Below the pieces are notes generated by a model. The model was not told the DNA's origin. It saw nothing but the letters and a program-made list of their open reading frames with translations, and searched no databases. Shown here in pieces: positions 8,018 to 15,426 of a stretch of DNA of 30,609 bases (position 1 is the first letter of the stretch; every line of letters starts with the position of its first letter). The DNA is from Tepidimonas sp. UBA997 (GTDB lineage: Bacteria > Pseudomonadota > Gammaproteobacteria > Burkholderiales > Burkholderiaceae_C), in assembly GCA_002291945.1 (NCBI GenBank), contig DBAZ01000056.1:38840-69448 (forward strand), in the 5' to 3' direction. The position numbers were made by a program, and so were the translations under genes.

Positions 8018-8653
8018 TCAGGAATTGTTCATCGACATGGGTGCCGCAAAAAGCACCGGCGCTTCGGCCAATGGAACACTCGGCAGCACCGACGCCGATG
8101 GCGCAGCCGGTATGCTCCCCCCCACTTCGAAGAACGTATATGACAAGGTGATGGTGGTCACGTCCCGAGGAATACGCGGGTCAATGACAAAGGCAACGGG
8201 CCACTCCTTGGCTTCGCCGGGCTGCAGGGTGTATTGAGTGAAGCAGAAGCATTCCAGCTTGTTGAAGTGACGGGCTGCATGGCGAGGGGCATAGCTTGGA
8301 ATCGCCTGGGCAGCCATGACTCTGGGCTGAATGTTCTGGAACTCATACATGACCGTGCTGAGCTCACCAGGATGAACCACCATGTACCGAACCATCGGCC
8401 GGAAGTCCCAGGGACCACGGACGTTAGCGTCAAATTCGACGATGATCGTCCGGGAAGTGTCCACCTGGGTGTTGGCAGGCAGCGAGGTGATCTTGCCGGG
8501 AATCTGCCTTTCGGTCAAAGCCAGAATGTTGATGCCGGTCGCTTCGCAGATGGCCCGATAAATTGGCACGAGCGCATAGCCAAAGGCGAACATGCCAATG
8601 GCGATGACGCCCAGCTTGCCCACAATCTTGAGATTTTCTTTGCGAAGTGACAT
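8018..8653 (-). CDS. ctaG: Cytochrome c oxidase assembly protein CtaG/Cox11
   Basis: A 211-residue protein with one N-terminal transmembrane helix (about residues 11-29) and a periplasmic immunoglobulin-like copper-binding domain. Cox11 delivers copper to the CuB site of subunit I. The CFCF motif (Cys135, Cys137) and a conserved Cys36 after the helix are visible. The C terminus carries a Pro/Ala/Ser-rich tail of about 35 residues beyond the usual end (after TLSYTFFEVGG). ATG 8653 has GAGGAG 5 bases upstream and overlaps an in-frame GTG at 8656 that is too close to that site. It follows the small protein gene by 9 bp. Confidence 0.95.
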   Translation of the reverse strand: MSLRKENLKIVGKLGVIAIGMFAFGYALVPIYRAICEATGINILALTERQIPGKITSLPANTQVDTSRTIIVEFDANVRGPWDFRPMVRYMVVHPGELSTVMYEFQNIQPRVMAAQAIPSYAPRHAARHFNKLECFCFTQYTLQPGEAKEWPVAFVIDPRIPRDVTTITLSYTFFEVGGSIPAAPSASVLPSVPLAEAPVLFAAPMSMNNS

Positions 8654-8662
8654 CACAACTCC

Positions 8663-8779
8663 TCAAGGACCGAGAACCACAAACTTGGCCACATAGCCCA
8701 GCATGAAAGCCAGCGCCACAGAGGCCAGGATCAGACCCAGTCGCACATTGCTTCGGCGTTTTTCAGGCGGAATCGACAT
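8663..8779 (-). CDS. Cytochrome oxidase small assembly protein (38 aa)
   Basis: A 38-residue reading frame reads MSIPPEKRRSNVRLGLILAS then VALAFMLGYVAKFVVLGP. It has a charged N terminus and one membrane helix with a GYVAKF end. It sits between ctaD (start of the frame 15 bp past the ctaD stop) and ctaG. The layout matches the very small 'cytochrome oxidase small assembly protein' found at this position in other Burkholderiales oxidase operons. Its stop codon region also supplies the GAGGAG ribosome site of ctaG. The function is not established, but location and topology suggest an accessory or assembly role. Confidence 0.8.
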   Translation of the reverse strand: MSIPPEKRRSNVRLGLILASVALAFMLGYVAKFVVLGP

Positions 8780-8794
8780 GACAATGCGTCTCTC

Positions 8795-10408
8795 TCAGCC
8801 CACCACGCGGGTCGCGGTGGCGTCCAACTTGGGGGGCATCTCGAAGGTGTGGTGAGGTGCAGGTGACGGCACTTCCCACTCCAGACCCTCCGCGCCCTCC
8901 CACGGCTTCTGGGGCGCTCTTTCACCCTTGCCCCTCATGGCAGGAAGAACCACTGCGAAGAAGAAATACACCTGGGCAACGCCAAAGGCGAAAGAGCCCA
9001 GGGACGCGATCAAATTGAAATCGGCGAACTGCATGGGGTAGTCGGCATAGCGGCGCGGCATACCGGCCAGCCCCAGGAAGTGCATGGGAAAGAAGGCAAT
9101 GTTGAAAGAAATGATTGACCACCAGAAGTGGATCTTGCCACGAGTTTCGGAATACATGACGCCCGTCCATTTGGGCAACCAGTAATACACACCGGCAAAC
9201 AAGGCAAACAGCGAACCCGCGACCAGCACATAGTGGAAGTGCGCCACCACGTAGTACGTTTCATGGAACTGGATGTCCAGCGGTGCGACGGCCAGCATCA
9301 TGCCGGTGAAGCCGCCCATGGTGAACACGAAGATGAAACCCACCGACCACAACATCGGGGTCTCGAAGGTCATCGATCCTCTCCACATGGTCGCAATCCA
9401 AGTAAACACCTTGACCCCGGTGGGCACGGCAATCAACATCGTGCTGTACATGAAGAAAAGCTGCCCCGTAACCGGCATGCCGGTGGTGAACATGTGGTGA
9501 GCCCAAACCACGAAGGAGAGTATGGCAATCGAGCCGGTGGCATAGACCATGCCGGTGTATCCGAACAGTTTCTTGCGTGAAAAGGCCGGTACCACCTGAC
9601 TGATGATGCCGAACGCCGGCAGAATCATGATGTAAACCTCGGGATGCCCAAAGAACCAGAAGATGTGCTGGTACATCACCGGATCACCGCCACCCGCCGG
9701 GTTGAAAAAGCTGGTGCCAAAGTGACGATCGGTCAGGGTCATGGTGATGGCCCCAGCCAGAACCGGCATCACTGCAATCAGCAGATACGCTGTAATCAGC
9801 CATGTCCAGGCGAACATCGGCATTTTCATCAGTGTCATGCCGGGCGCGCGCATGTTCAGGATGGTGACAATGATGTTGATCGCGCCCATGATGGACGAAG
9901 CACCCAAGATGTGGAGTGCAAAAATCGCGGCGTCCATCGAGGGACCCATCTGGAGGGTCAAGGGCGCGTACATCGTCCAGCCGGTTGCCGGCGCACCGCC
10001 TGGCATGAAGAAGGAGGCCACGATGATGATGGCGGCCGGGACCATCAGCCAGAAGCTGAAGTTGTTCATGCGCGCGAACGCCATGTCGGAAGCGCCGATC
10101 TGAAGCGGAAGCATCCAGTTGGCAAAACCCACGAAGGCCGGCATGATGGCCCCGAACACCATGATGATGCCGTGCATGGTGGTCAGTTGGTTGAACAGTT
10201 CCGGCTGCACGATTTGCAAACCCGGCTGGAACAGTTCGGCCCGGATACCCATCGCGAGCACCCCACCGATCATCAGCATCGCAAAGCTGAACAGTAGGTA
10301 CATCGTCCCAATGTCTTTGTGGTTCGTGGCATAAACCCAGCGCCGCCAACCGGTCGGCGTGTGATGGTCGTGGCCGTGTGCGCCGTGCTGATCAAGAACT
10401 GCACTCAT
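8795..10408 (-). CDS. ctaD: Cytochrome c oxidase subunit I
   Basis: A 537-residue, twelve-helix catalytic subunit of an aa3-type heme-copper oxidase. The expected metal ligands are visible: TTMHGIIM with the low-spin heme His79; FFGHPEVYI with the CuB His and its cross-linked Tyr; WAHHMF with the CuB histidine pair; and VAHFHYVL with the heme a3 and heme a ligands. The GHPEVY glutamate marks a D-channel (type A1) enzyme. A His-rich N terminus (DQHGAHGHDHH) precedes the first helix. The ATG at 10408 has GAGG at 8 bases, the same layout as ctaC. The upstream gene is ctaC (35-bp gap). Confidence 0.98.
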   Translation of the reverse strand: MSAVLDQHGAHGHDHHTPTGWRRWVYATNHKDIGTMYLLFSFAMLMIGGVLAMGIRAELFQPGLQIVQPELFNQLTTMHGIIMVFGAIMPAFVGFANWMLPLQIGASDMAFARMNNFSFWLMVPAAIIIVASFFMPGGAPATGWTMYAPLTLQMGPSMDAAIFALHILGASSIMGAINIIVTILNMRAPGMTLMKMPMFAWTWLITAYLLIAVMPVLAGAITMTLTDRHFGTSFFNPAGGGDPVMYQHIFWFFGHPEVYIMILPAFGIISQVVPAFSRKKLFGYTGMVYATGSIAILSFVVWAHHMFTTGMPVTGQLFFMYSTMLIAVPTGVKVFTWIATMWRGSMTFETPMLWSVGFIFVFTMGGFTGMMLAVAPLDIQFHETYYVVAHFHYVLVAGSLFALFAGVYYWLPKWTGVMYSETRGKIHFWWSIISFNIAFFPMHFLGLAGMPRRYADYPMQFADFNLIASLGSFAFGVAQVYFFFAVVLPAMRGKGERAPQKPWEGAEGLEWEVPSPAPHHTFEMPPKLDATATRVVG

Positions 10409-10443
10409 GGTGATTGCCTCGTTTCCAAACGGATGAATTGAAC

Positions 10444-11643
10444 TCACTGACGCGCTGCCAGAACATCGGCCGGCTGAATCAGGCGCCGCGTGTCGTTGGT
10501 CCAACTGTTCTGGGTGTACGTCATGACGGCGGCAATGTCGGTATCCGACAAGTTACGCCATGCAGGCATCGCGCCCTGCCCGTTCAACAGGATCTGCACG
10601 TGGGCTGACTGGTCCTCGGCCGTCACTTTCGCTGAACCGTCCAGGGCCTTGAACGCAGCGGTACCGCGGCCATTGGCCTGATGGCAGGCGATACAGTTGG
10701 CCGCGTACACGGATGCACCCCGGGCCACCAGATCTGACAGCGCCCAGACTCGGCTGGGGTCTTCCTGGCGGGCGGCAATGGCGGCCATTTGCTCCTGAAC
10801 CCATGTCGTGTATTGTTGCTGGGTGACCACGCGAACATGAATGGGCATGAAAGCGTGCTCACGACCGCAAAGCTCCGTGCATTGCCCGTAGAAATCGCCC
10901 GTGGTTTCGGCTCTGAACCAGGTATCGCGAACGAAGCCAGGAATGGCGTCTTGCTTCACGCCGAATGCAGGCACCGCCCAAGCGTGAATCACGTCGTTGG
11001 CTGTCGTGATGATGCGGATTTTTTGGCCCACAGGAACGACCAGCGGGTTGTCCACACGAAGCAGGTAGTCTTCCAACCGGGGGGGGCGGCCACTTGCGGC
11101 CCACGCGCGGTGCTGAGGATCGATCGTGGAAAGAAAATCAATGCCCTCGCCCTCGCCCTTGATGTACTCGTAACCCCATTTCCACTGCATGCCCGTGACT
11201 TTGATGGTGATGTCGCTGTTGCTGGTGTCCTTCATGGCGACCACCACTTTGGTTGCGGGCAGCGCCATACCGATCACGATGATCAGTGGCACGATCGTCC
11301 AGCCCAGTTCCAGCCACAGGGGTTCGGGCAATTCTTTCGCCTGGTGACCGACGGACTTTCTGTGCTTCAGGATGGAATAGAACATCACACCAAAGACGGC
11401 CACGAAGATCACCGCACAGATGGCCAGCATGTACCAGTGCAACCAGTGCAGGGCGTCAGCGATCTGAGTGGCTGGGGGATGAAAATTCAGTTGATTGTGC
11501 GCAGGCCCTCCGGGCAGATCACCGACCGCGTACGCTGCCGTCGAGCACATCGCCATGACACTCAGCATCCCTACTGCCATTGCCTTGTGTAGGCCAGAGC
11601 CCTGCTGGTGCAACGACTGAATCGACTTGTTCATCGTGTTCAC
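10444..11643 (-). CDS. ctaC: Cytochrome c oxidase subunit II with C-terminal cytochrome c domain
   Basis: A 399-residue protein with a signal peptide or first helix (about residues 20-39), two transmembrane helices (about 70-93 and 112-132) and the periplasmic CuA cupredoxin domain. CuA ligands are His220, Cys255, Cys259, His263 and Met266 (CTELCGREHAFM). Residues about 300-380 form a fused c-type cytochrome with CIACH (317-321) and a likely Met359 axial ligand (GAMPAW), so the complex is caa3-like. The start is read as GTG 11643 because GAGG lies 8 bases upstream, the same spacing as for ctaD; ATG 11634 is an alternative. It is the first gene of the oxidase operon, with FNR-like boxes upstream. 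Confidence 0.95.
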   Translation of the reverse strand: MNTMNKSIQSLHQQGSGLHKAMAVGMLSVMAMCSTAAYAVGDLPGGPAHNQLNFHPPATQIADALHWLHWYMLAICAVIFVAVFGVMFYSILKHRKSVGHQAKELPEPLWLELGWTIVPLIIVIGMALPATKVVVAMKDTSNSDITIKVTGMQWKWGYEYIKGEGEGIDFLSTIDPQHRAWAASGRPPRLEDYLLRVDNPLVVPVGQKIRIITTANDVIHAWAVPAFGVKQDAIPGFVRDTWFRAETTGDFYGQCTELCGREHAFMPIHVRVVTQQQYTTWVQEQMAAIAARQEDPSRVWALSDLVARGASVYAANCIACHQANGRGTAAFKALDGSAKVTAEDQSAHVQILLNGQGAMPAWRNLSDTDIAAVMTYTQNSWTNDTRRLIQPADVLAARQ

Positions 11644-11666
11644 TTTAATTGCCTCAAATATTCGTT

Positions 11667-11680
11667 TTGATCAATGTCAA
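11667..11680 (-). promoter_or_regulatory. Proximal FNR/ANR-like box upstream of ctaC
   Basis: Read on the ctaC strand, the site is TTGAC-ATTG-ATCAA, nine of ten positions of the FNR/CRP-family consensus TTGAT-N4-ATCAA. Its centre lies about 30 bp upstream of the ctaC start, and it overlaps a TTGACA that could act as a -35. At this position a bound regulator would more likely block than activate transcription. That would fit repression of a low-affinity aa3 oxidase when oxygen is scarce. The regulator itself is not in the window. Confidence 0.5.
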
Positions 11681-11932
11681 CACCGTTCAACCCGCCCAAC
11701 CTGGCCTGCTGGGCGATCCTGAGTCACGAAGCGCCGCCCGTGCACCAGGGCATCCGAACATTGCCCAACCCTGGCTTCGCACCCAGCTTCGCGCCCAGGC
11801 ACTGAAGCGATCAAGCAACCCGATCAATCTTAGGTCGGCTTCTATGACCACACGGCATGCGCAGAAAGCTCGCGGCACAGACTTGCCAAAGCGGTTTTGC
11901 ATCGCAACTGCACGCCACAAAGCGATCAAACC

Positions 11933-11946
11933 TTGATTTATATCAA
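11933..11946. promoter_or_regulatory. Perfect FNR/ANR-like palindrome at the far end of the ctaC upstream region
   Basis: TTGAT-TTAT-ATCAA matches all ten consensus positions. It overlaps the stop codon of the leftward methyltransferase gene (11938-11940) and lies about 290 bp upstream of ctaC. The intervening stretch 11644-11932 holds no convincing gene; a short 80-codon open frame there has no recognisable family. No clear -10 box is seen at the spacing expected for class II activation, so the role of this site is open. Confidence 0.5.
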
Positions 11947-12957
11947 TTGTAACCGGGGTTTCAAGATGTTTCCGCCATGTTGCCGCACCTGAAAGACCGT
12001 CCCCAACCGGAGGTTGGTATCGGATGAGGTTGGCGGATGCCGGGTGGACGAAGCCCGGTCTCGGAGCAACTGCTTCATCTCATGCAGAGAAATAGCGGTG
12101 GATTCAGCGACCTTGAGGCGGGGCACCGGCTTGATGGCATGGCCGTAGATCACCTCGACGGTGAGCCGAAGCTGACCTTCTGGTGTGCGTGGCAACGACG
12201 ACTCCATGGCGGCCAGCCAGGCTGTCCGATAAGCCCGGCCGCGCAGGCTCGCAAAGCGCTCGCTGTGCAAGTTACGACCCCAGGCACGCAAATCAACCAA
12301 CATGGCTTGCGCACTGGAATAAGTCAGGGTCAGCCGTTCCATATCCATGATCGGTTCGGCAAATCCGGTTTCAATGAGCATGTCACCCCAGTCATGCATG
12401 TCGGTCATGGGATGCGCCGGGGCCGGCCATCCTTGCGACTGATGCACCTGCCGAATTTCGCGCAAGGTGTCAGGCCCCAGACACGAAAACATCAGCATGC
12501 CACCGGTTGTCAACCGGTCCAGCCATGCCCTGAGCAGGCGCTGAGGCTCATCGCTCACATGCAGCGACAAGTTGGCCCACAGCAGATCGGCCGAAGGTTG
12601 CGCATAGGCACGGCCACTTTTCGATTCAGACAAGGCATGCCACCAGCGGTGCCACATGGACTTGATCCATGCACGGTCGATCTGGTGCCTGGCCTCGTGT
12701 TGCTGCGGGCCTTCGATCAGGGCAATGGCCTCGGCATACCGCTGGGCCACAAGTTGGTGGGCCTTCAGACCTCCCAGCAAAGGCGACCAGCTGACCCATT
12801 GCTGGGGCTGGCGCTTGATCCAGTCGAGCCGCTGCGCCATGCGACACCCAATCTCGTCATGCAACCAGGGGCTGCCAGATCGAGGCAGGCTCAACCAGCG
12901 CCGCGCGGCGCTGGGATCGAGATGGGGAACCGAGGCAATCTGGGGCGAACTGGACAT
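11938..12957 (-). CDS. BioC-like SAM-dependent methyltransferase family protein
   Basis: A 339-residue protein. The C-terminal half carries features of the malonyl-ACP O-methyltransferase (BioC) family: a LLWANLSLH segment, GGMLMFSCLGPDTLREI, and HPMTDMHDWGDMLIETGFAEP followed by LTLTYSSAQAMLVDLRAWGRN. BioC methylates malonyl-ACP to start pimelate synthesis for biotin. The N-terminal SAM-binding glycine motif expected near residues 50-70 is not recognisable: the region reads SWSPLLGGLKAHQLVAQRYAEA, without the usual acidic-x-Gly-x-Gly. This may be a lineage variant or a protein that has lost SAM binding. Start ATG 12957 lies 34 bp from the divergent comF start, a pairing seen around biotin and competence genes in other proteobacteria. 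Confidence 0.7.
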   Translation of the reverse strand: MSSSPQIASVPHLDPSAARRWLSLPRSGSPWLHDEIGCRMAQRLDWIKRQPQQWVSWSPLLGGLKAHQLVAQRYAEAIALIEGPQQHEARHQIDRAWIKSMWHRWWHALSESKSGRAYAQPSADLLWANLSLHVSDEPQRLLRAWLDRLTTGGMLMFSCLGPDTLREIRQVHQSQGWPAPAHPMTDMHDWGDMLIETGFAEPIMDMERLTLTYSSAQAMLVDLRAWGRNLHSERFASLRGRAYRTAWLAAMESSLPRTPEGQLRLTVEVIYGHAIKPVPRLKVAESTAISLHEMKQLLRDRASSTRHPPTSSDTNLRLGTVFQVRQHGGNILKPRLQLI

Positions 12958-12991
12958 ACTGAACAAAGATTCAAGCCAGTATAGTGCCGGG

Positions 12992-13720
12992 ATGTTCAGA
13001 AAGCTGCTTGCCTCAGGGCTTCCCACACTGTGTGCCGTGTGCCGGTCTTGGTCCATGGATTCGGTGTGTGTCGCCTGCCAGCATGACCATGGCCAGTGGG
13101 AGCCGCGCTGCCCCCATTGCGCACTGCCGCTGGCACCCGGGCTCAATCGGTGCCATGACTGTGCAGCGGCACCCCGGGAGTTCCCAAGCCGCAGTCTGGC
13201 ACGGGTTGCCTATGAATGGCCATGGACCCAGATCGTGGCGGAATTCAAGTTCCAGGGTCAATCAGCCTGGGGCCGTGACATGGCTCAGTGGATGCTGGAA
13301 CAACCCGGTGCGCGGGACATGCTGGAATCCGCCGACCTGATTGTGCCCATCCCCCTGAGCCGCGAGCGATTGCTGCAGCGCGGCTACAACCAGGCATGGG
13401 AACTGGCCAAGCATCTGGCCCAAGCCAGCGGCAGGCCCGCGCGCAGCGACCTGCTGGTCCGGCTGGAGACGACCCACCTTCAGCACCGCCTGTCGCACGA
13501 TCAGCGCCATCGTCATGCTGCGCGCGCCTTGGCGGTCAGGCATCAAGCCGCAGACGAACTGCGGGCGCTGAGCCTTGTCCTGATTGACGACGTCATGACC
13601 ACCGGCGCCACACTGGAGGCGGCCGCCCGATGCCTGACGCAGGCTGGTGCCAGACGCGTCCAGGCGCTGGTGTTTGCTCGCACGCCCAGACCCACCCTAG
13701 AACCCGAACCTCAAGACTGA
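12992..13720 (+). CDS. comF: ComF family phosphoribosyltransferase-like protein
   Basis: A 242-residue cytoplasmic protein. The N terminus has a zinc-ribbon-like set of cysteines (CAVC, CVAC, CPHC, CHDC). The C-terminal phosphoribosyltransferase fold shows VPIPLSRERLLQRGYNQAWELAK and the PRPP-binding motif LVLIDDVMTTGATLEAAARC. ComF/GntX proteins are needed for DNA uptake in transformable bacteria, and a role in DNA processing is presumed. No Shine-Dalgarno sequence precedes ATG 12992; a TATAGT at 12980-12985 would place a transcription start near the ATG, so the mRNA may be nearly leaderless. trmL follows after 4 bp, suggesting cotranscription. Confidence 0.9.
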   Translation: MFRKLLASGLPTLCAVCRSWSMDSVCVACQHDHGQWEPRCPHCALPLAPGLNRCHDCAAAPREFPSRSLARVAYEWPWTQIVAEFKFQGQSAWGRDMAQWMLEQPGARDMLESADLIVPIPLSRERLLQRGYNQAWELAKHLAQASGRPARSDLLVRLETTHLQHRLSHDQRHRHAARALAVRHQAADELRALSLVLIDDVMTTGATLEAAARCLTQAGARRVQALVFARTPRPTLEPEPQD

Positions 13721-13724
13721 AGAC

Positions 13725-14198
13725 ATGTTCCACATCGTTCTGGTCAACCCCGAAATTCCTCCCAACACCGGCAATGTGATACGCCTGTGCGCCAACACCG
13801 GCTGCCGCCTGCATCTGATCGAGCCACTGGGCTTTTCCATGGACGACAAACACATGCGCCGGGCCGGGCTCGACTACCACGAATACGCCGACGTCCAGCG
13901 CCACCGCGACTGGGCGGCCTTTCTGGACAGTGAGCAGCCCGACCCGGTGCGCCTGTTCGCCATGACCACCAAAGGCACGCGCAGCGTCTATGCCACCGCC
14001 TTCCAGCCCGGCGACTGGCTGGTCTTTGGCTGCGAGACGCGAGGCCTGGCACCCGAGTTGAGGGAGCAATTCCCACCCGAGCAACGCCTACGGCTGCCCA
14101 TGCGCCCTGATCAGCGCAGCCTGAATTTGTCCAACGCCGTGGCGGTGGTCACCTACGAAGCCTGGCGACAGCAAGCATTTGCCGATCATCAGGTGTAG
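13725..14198 (+). CDS. trmL: tRNA (cytidine(34)-2'-O)-methyltransferase
   Basis: A 157-residue SPOUT-class methyltransferase that 2'-O-methylates the wobble base of tRNA-Leu isoacceptors (CmAA and cmnm5UmAA). The family motifs are MFHIVLVNPEIPPNTGNVIRL at the N terminus, LIEPLGFSMDDKHMRRAGLDY, a central FGCETRGL, and the C-terminal knot LPMRPDQRSLNLSNAVAVV. Length equals that of E. coli TrmL (157). It probably shares a transcript with comF. Its 3' end overlaps that of the convergent MaoC-fold gene by 10 bp. A tRNA-Leu(CAA), a known substrate type, is encoded at the start of this window. Confidence 0.95.
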   Translation: MFHIVLVNPEIPPNTGNVIRLCANTGCRLHLIEPLGFSMDDKHMRRAGLDYHEYADVQRHRDWAAFLDSEQPDPVRLFAMTTKGTRSVYATAFQPGDWLVFGCETRGLAPELREQFPPEQRLRLPMRPDQRSLNLSNAVAVVTYEAWRQQAFADHQV

Positions 14199-14644
14199 AG
14201 CCGCGCCAGGAATTCGGCCACGCACACCGGTTTTTCGCTGCCCTCGCGCTCGACCTGAACCTGCCAGGTCAGTTGTCGGCCTGCAGGTTCGATCGGCTCA
14301 CTCGATGCAAGATGCAGGTGAGCCCGCAGTCGGCTGCCAACAGGCACAGGCGCCGTGAAGCGCACCCGGTTCATTCCGTAATTCACTCCCATGCGGACAT
14401 CGTCAAAACGCAAGGATGATTCTAGAAAGCGCGGCATCAGCGCGAGTGTCAGAAACCCATGGGCAATCGCCACCCCAAAGGGGCCTTGCCGGGCACGCTC
14501 CGGATCGGTGTGTATCCATTGGTGATCGCCCGTCGCGTCGGCAAATTGATTCACCTGCTGCTGGGTGACTTCCATCCATGGACTGATGGCAACCTGGGAG
14601 CCCACCTGGGCGTCGATGTCGTGAAGATGTTCAAAAACCTGCAT
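14189..14644 (-). CDS. MaoC-like hot-dog fold dehydratase/hydratase
   Basis: A 151-residue protein of the MaoC (R-hydratase) family. The catalytic hydratase signature is recognisable: FADATGDHQWIHTDPERARQGPFG, with Asp and His of the hydratase 2 motif, then AIAHGFLTLALMP. Members hydrate enoyl-CoA or enoyl-ACP substrates to (R)-3-hydroxyacyl forms. ATG 14644 is taken because the hot-dog fold begins there; the open frame continues upstream without homology. The start overlaps the end of the ParA-like gene by 14 bp, so the two are probably cotranscribed. The 3' end overlaps trmL. The substrate is not deducible. Confidence 0.88.
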   Translation of the reverse strand: MQVFEHLHDIDAQVGSQVAISPWMEVTQQQVNQFADATGDHQWIHTDPERARQGPFGVAIAHGFLTLALMPRFLESSLRFDDVRMGVNYGMNRVRFTAPVPVGSRLRAHLHLASSEPIEPAGRQLTWQVQVEREGSEKPVCVAEFLARLYT

Positions 14645-15266
14645 GTGCGTCAGCGTCCAGCCAGTCACAGATTGGCACCCATTGTTCCAGATCACGCCTG
14701 ACCTGCGAGGGCTGCACATCGAACAAGGTCAGGCCTTGGGCCGCCAGATGAATATACACCTGGGTTTCGCGCAGAAAACCCAGCACCGGCAGGTTAAGGG
14801 ATGCGACAAAATCGCGCAGTCGCTCAGCCGACAGGGTGCGCTGGTCAACCCGCATACCCACCACGCCGATGGACAACGCAGACGATACACCCCTGTCCTG
14901 CAACGCATCCAGAAAGGCACGCGTGGCAAGGATGTCGAACATGCTGGGTTGCAAGGGGATGATGAGCTTGTGCGCCCGTTTGAGCACTTCCTTGAGCGCT
15001 TTGCCATGCAGCCCGGCCGGGGTGTCGAGCACCACATGCGTGGTTCCACGCGGCGGCTTGAGCACATCCCCCCGACTCGCGTCCCAGGTCACGATGGGGC
15101 GGGCCTGGGGAGGCCGCAGCTGCAACCACTGGCTGGAGGACTGCTGCCGATCGGCATCACCCAGCATGACGCTGTGCCCGCGTCGGGCGAAATAGCCCGC
15201 CACGTGGGTCGAGAGGGTTGATTTACCGACCCCACCCTTGGGATTGGCCACCACGACGATACTCAT
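14631..15266 (-). CDS. ParA/MinD-family ATPase (orphan)
   Basis: A 211-residue deviant Walker ATPase: NPKGGVGKST at residues 8-17 with the signature lysine, an Asp at the ADRQQSSSQW switch I region, and VVLDTPAG as Walker B. The size matches the short ParA-like proteins (ParF or MipZ-like class) that lack a DNA-binding N terminus. Such ATPases position plasmids, chromosomes or protein clusters by dimerising on ATP. No parB, parS cluster or minC/minE is next to it; the only partner is the overlapping MaoC-fold gene. ATG 15266 has GAGGAG 7 bases upstream. The cargo is unknown. Confidence 0.88.
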   Translation of the reverse strand: MSIVVVANPKGGVGKSTLSTHVAGYFARRGHSVMLGDADRQQSSSQWLQLRPPQARPIVTWDASRGDVLKPPRGTTHVVLDTPAGLHGKALKEVLKRAHKLIIPLQPSMFDILATRAFLDALQDRGVSSALSIGVVGMRVDQRTLSAERLRDFVASLNLPVLGFLRETQVYIHLAAQGLTLFDVQPSQVRRDLEQWVPICDWLDADAHAGF

Positions 15267-15372
15267 GCTTGGGCTCCTCGATACGAATGGCATTCAGCCC
15301 AGCTAGCCGTCCCAGACCAGCTTCAGCGCGGGCAACAGCTCGCCAGCGTACACCATACGGCCACACAGCCGC

Positions 15373-15411
15373 GCCGGATGCGGTGCCGGATGTGCCGGAT
15401 GTGCCGGATGC
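15373..15411 (+). repeat. Short tandem repeat, four copies of GCCGGATG
   Basis: GCCGGATG occurs at 15373, 15385, 15394 and 15403. The last three are spaced exactly 9 bp apart (unit GCCGGATGT). The array lies in the 160-bp gap between the divergent ParA-like and DUF1841 genes, just before the DUF1841 start. It may be simple slippage or a small operator array; copy number is too low to decide. Confidence 0.7.
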
Positions 15412-15426
15412 GGCGACAATTGGTGG

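Noticed and set aside
11687..11929. An 80-codon reverse-strand frame upstream of ctaC
   Set aside because: No family resemblance and no ribosome site; arginine-rich composition is typical of a random frame in GC-rich DNA, and the region holds regulatory sites.
15373..15411. Evenly spaced GCCGGATG repeats as a possible CRISPR or iteron array
   Set aside because: Only four 8-bp copies, no spacers of array size, and no cas or replication genes nearby.
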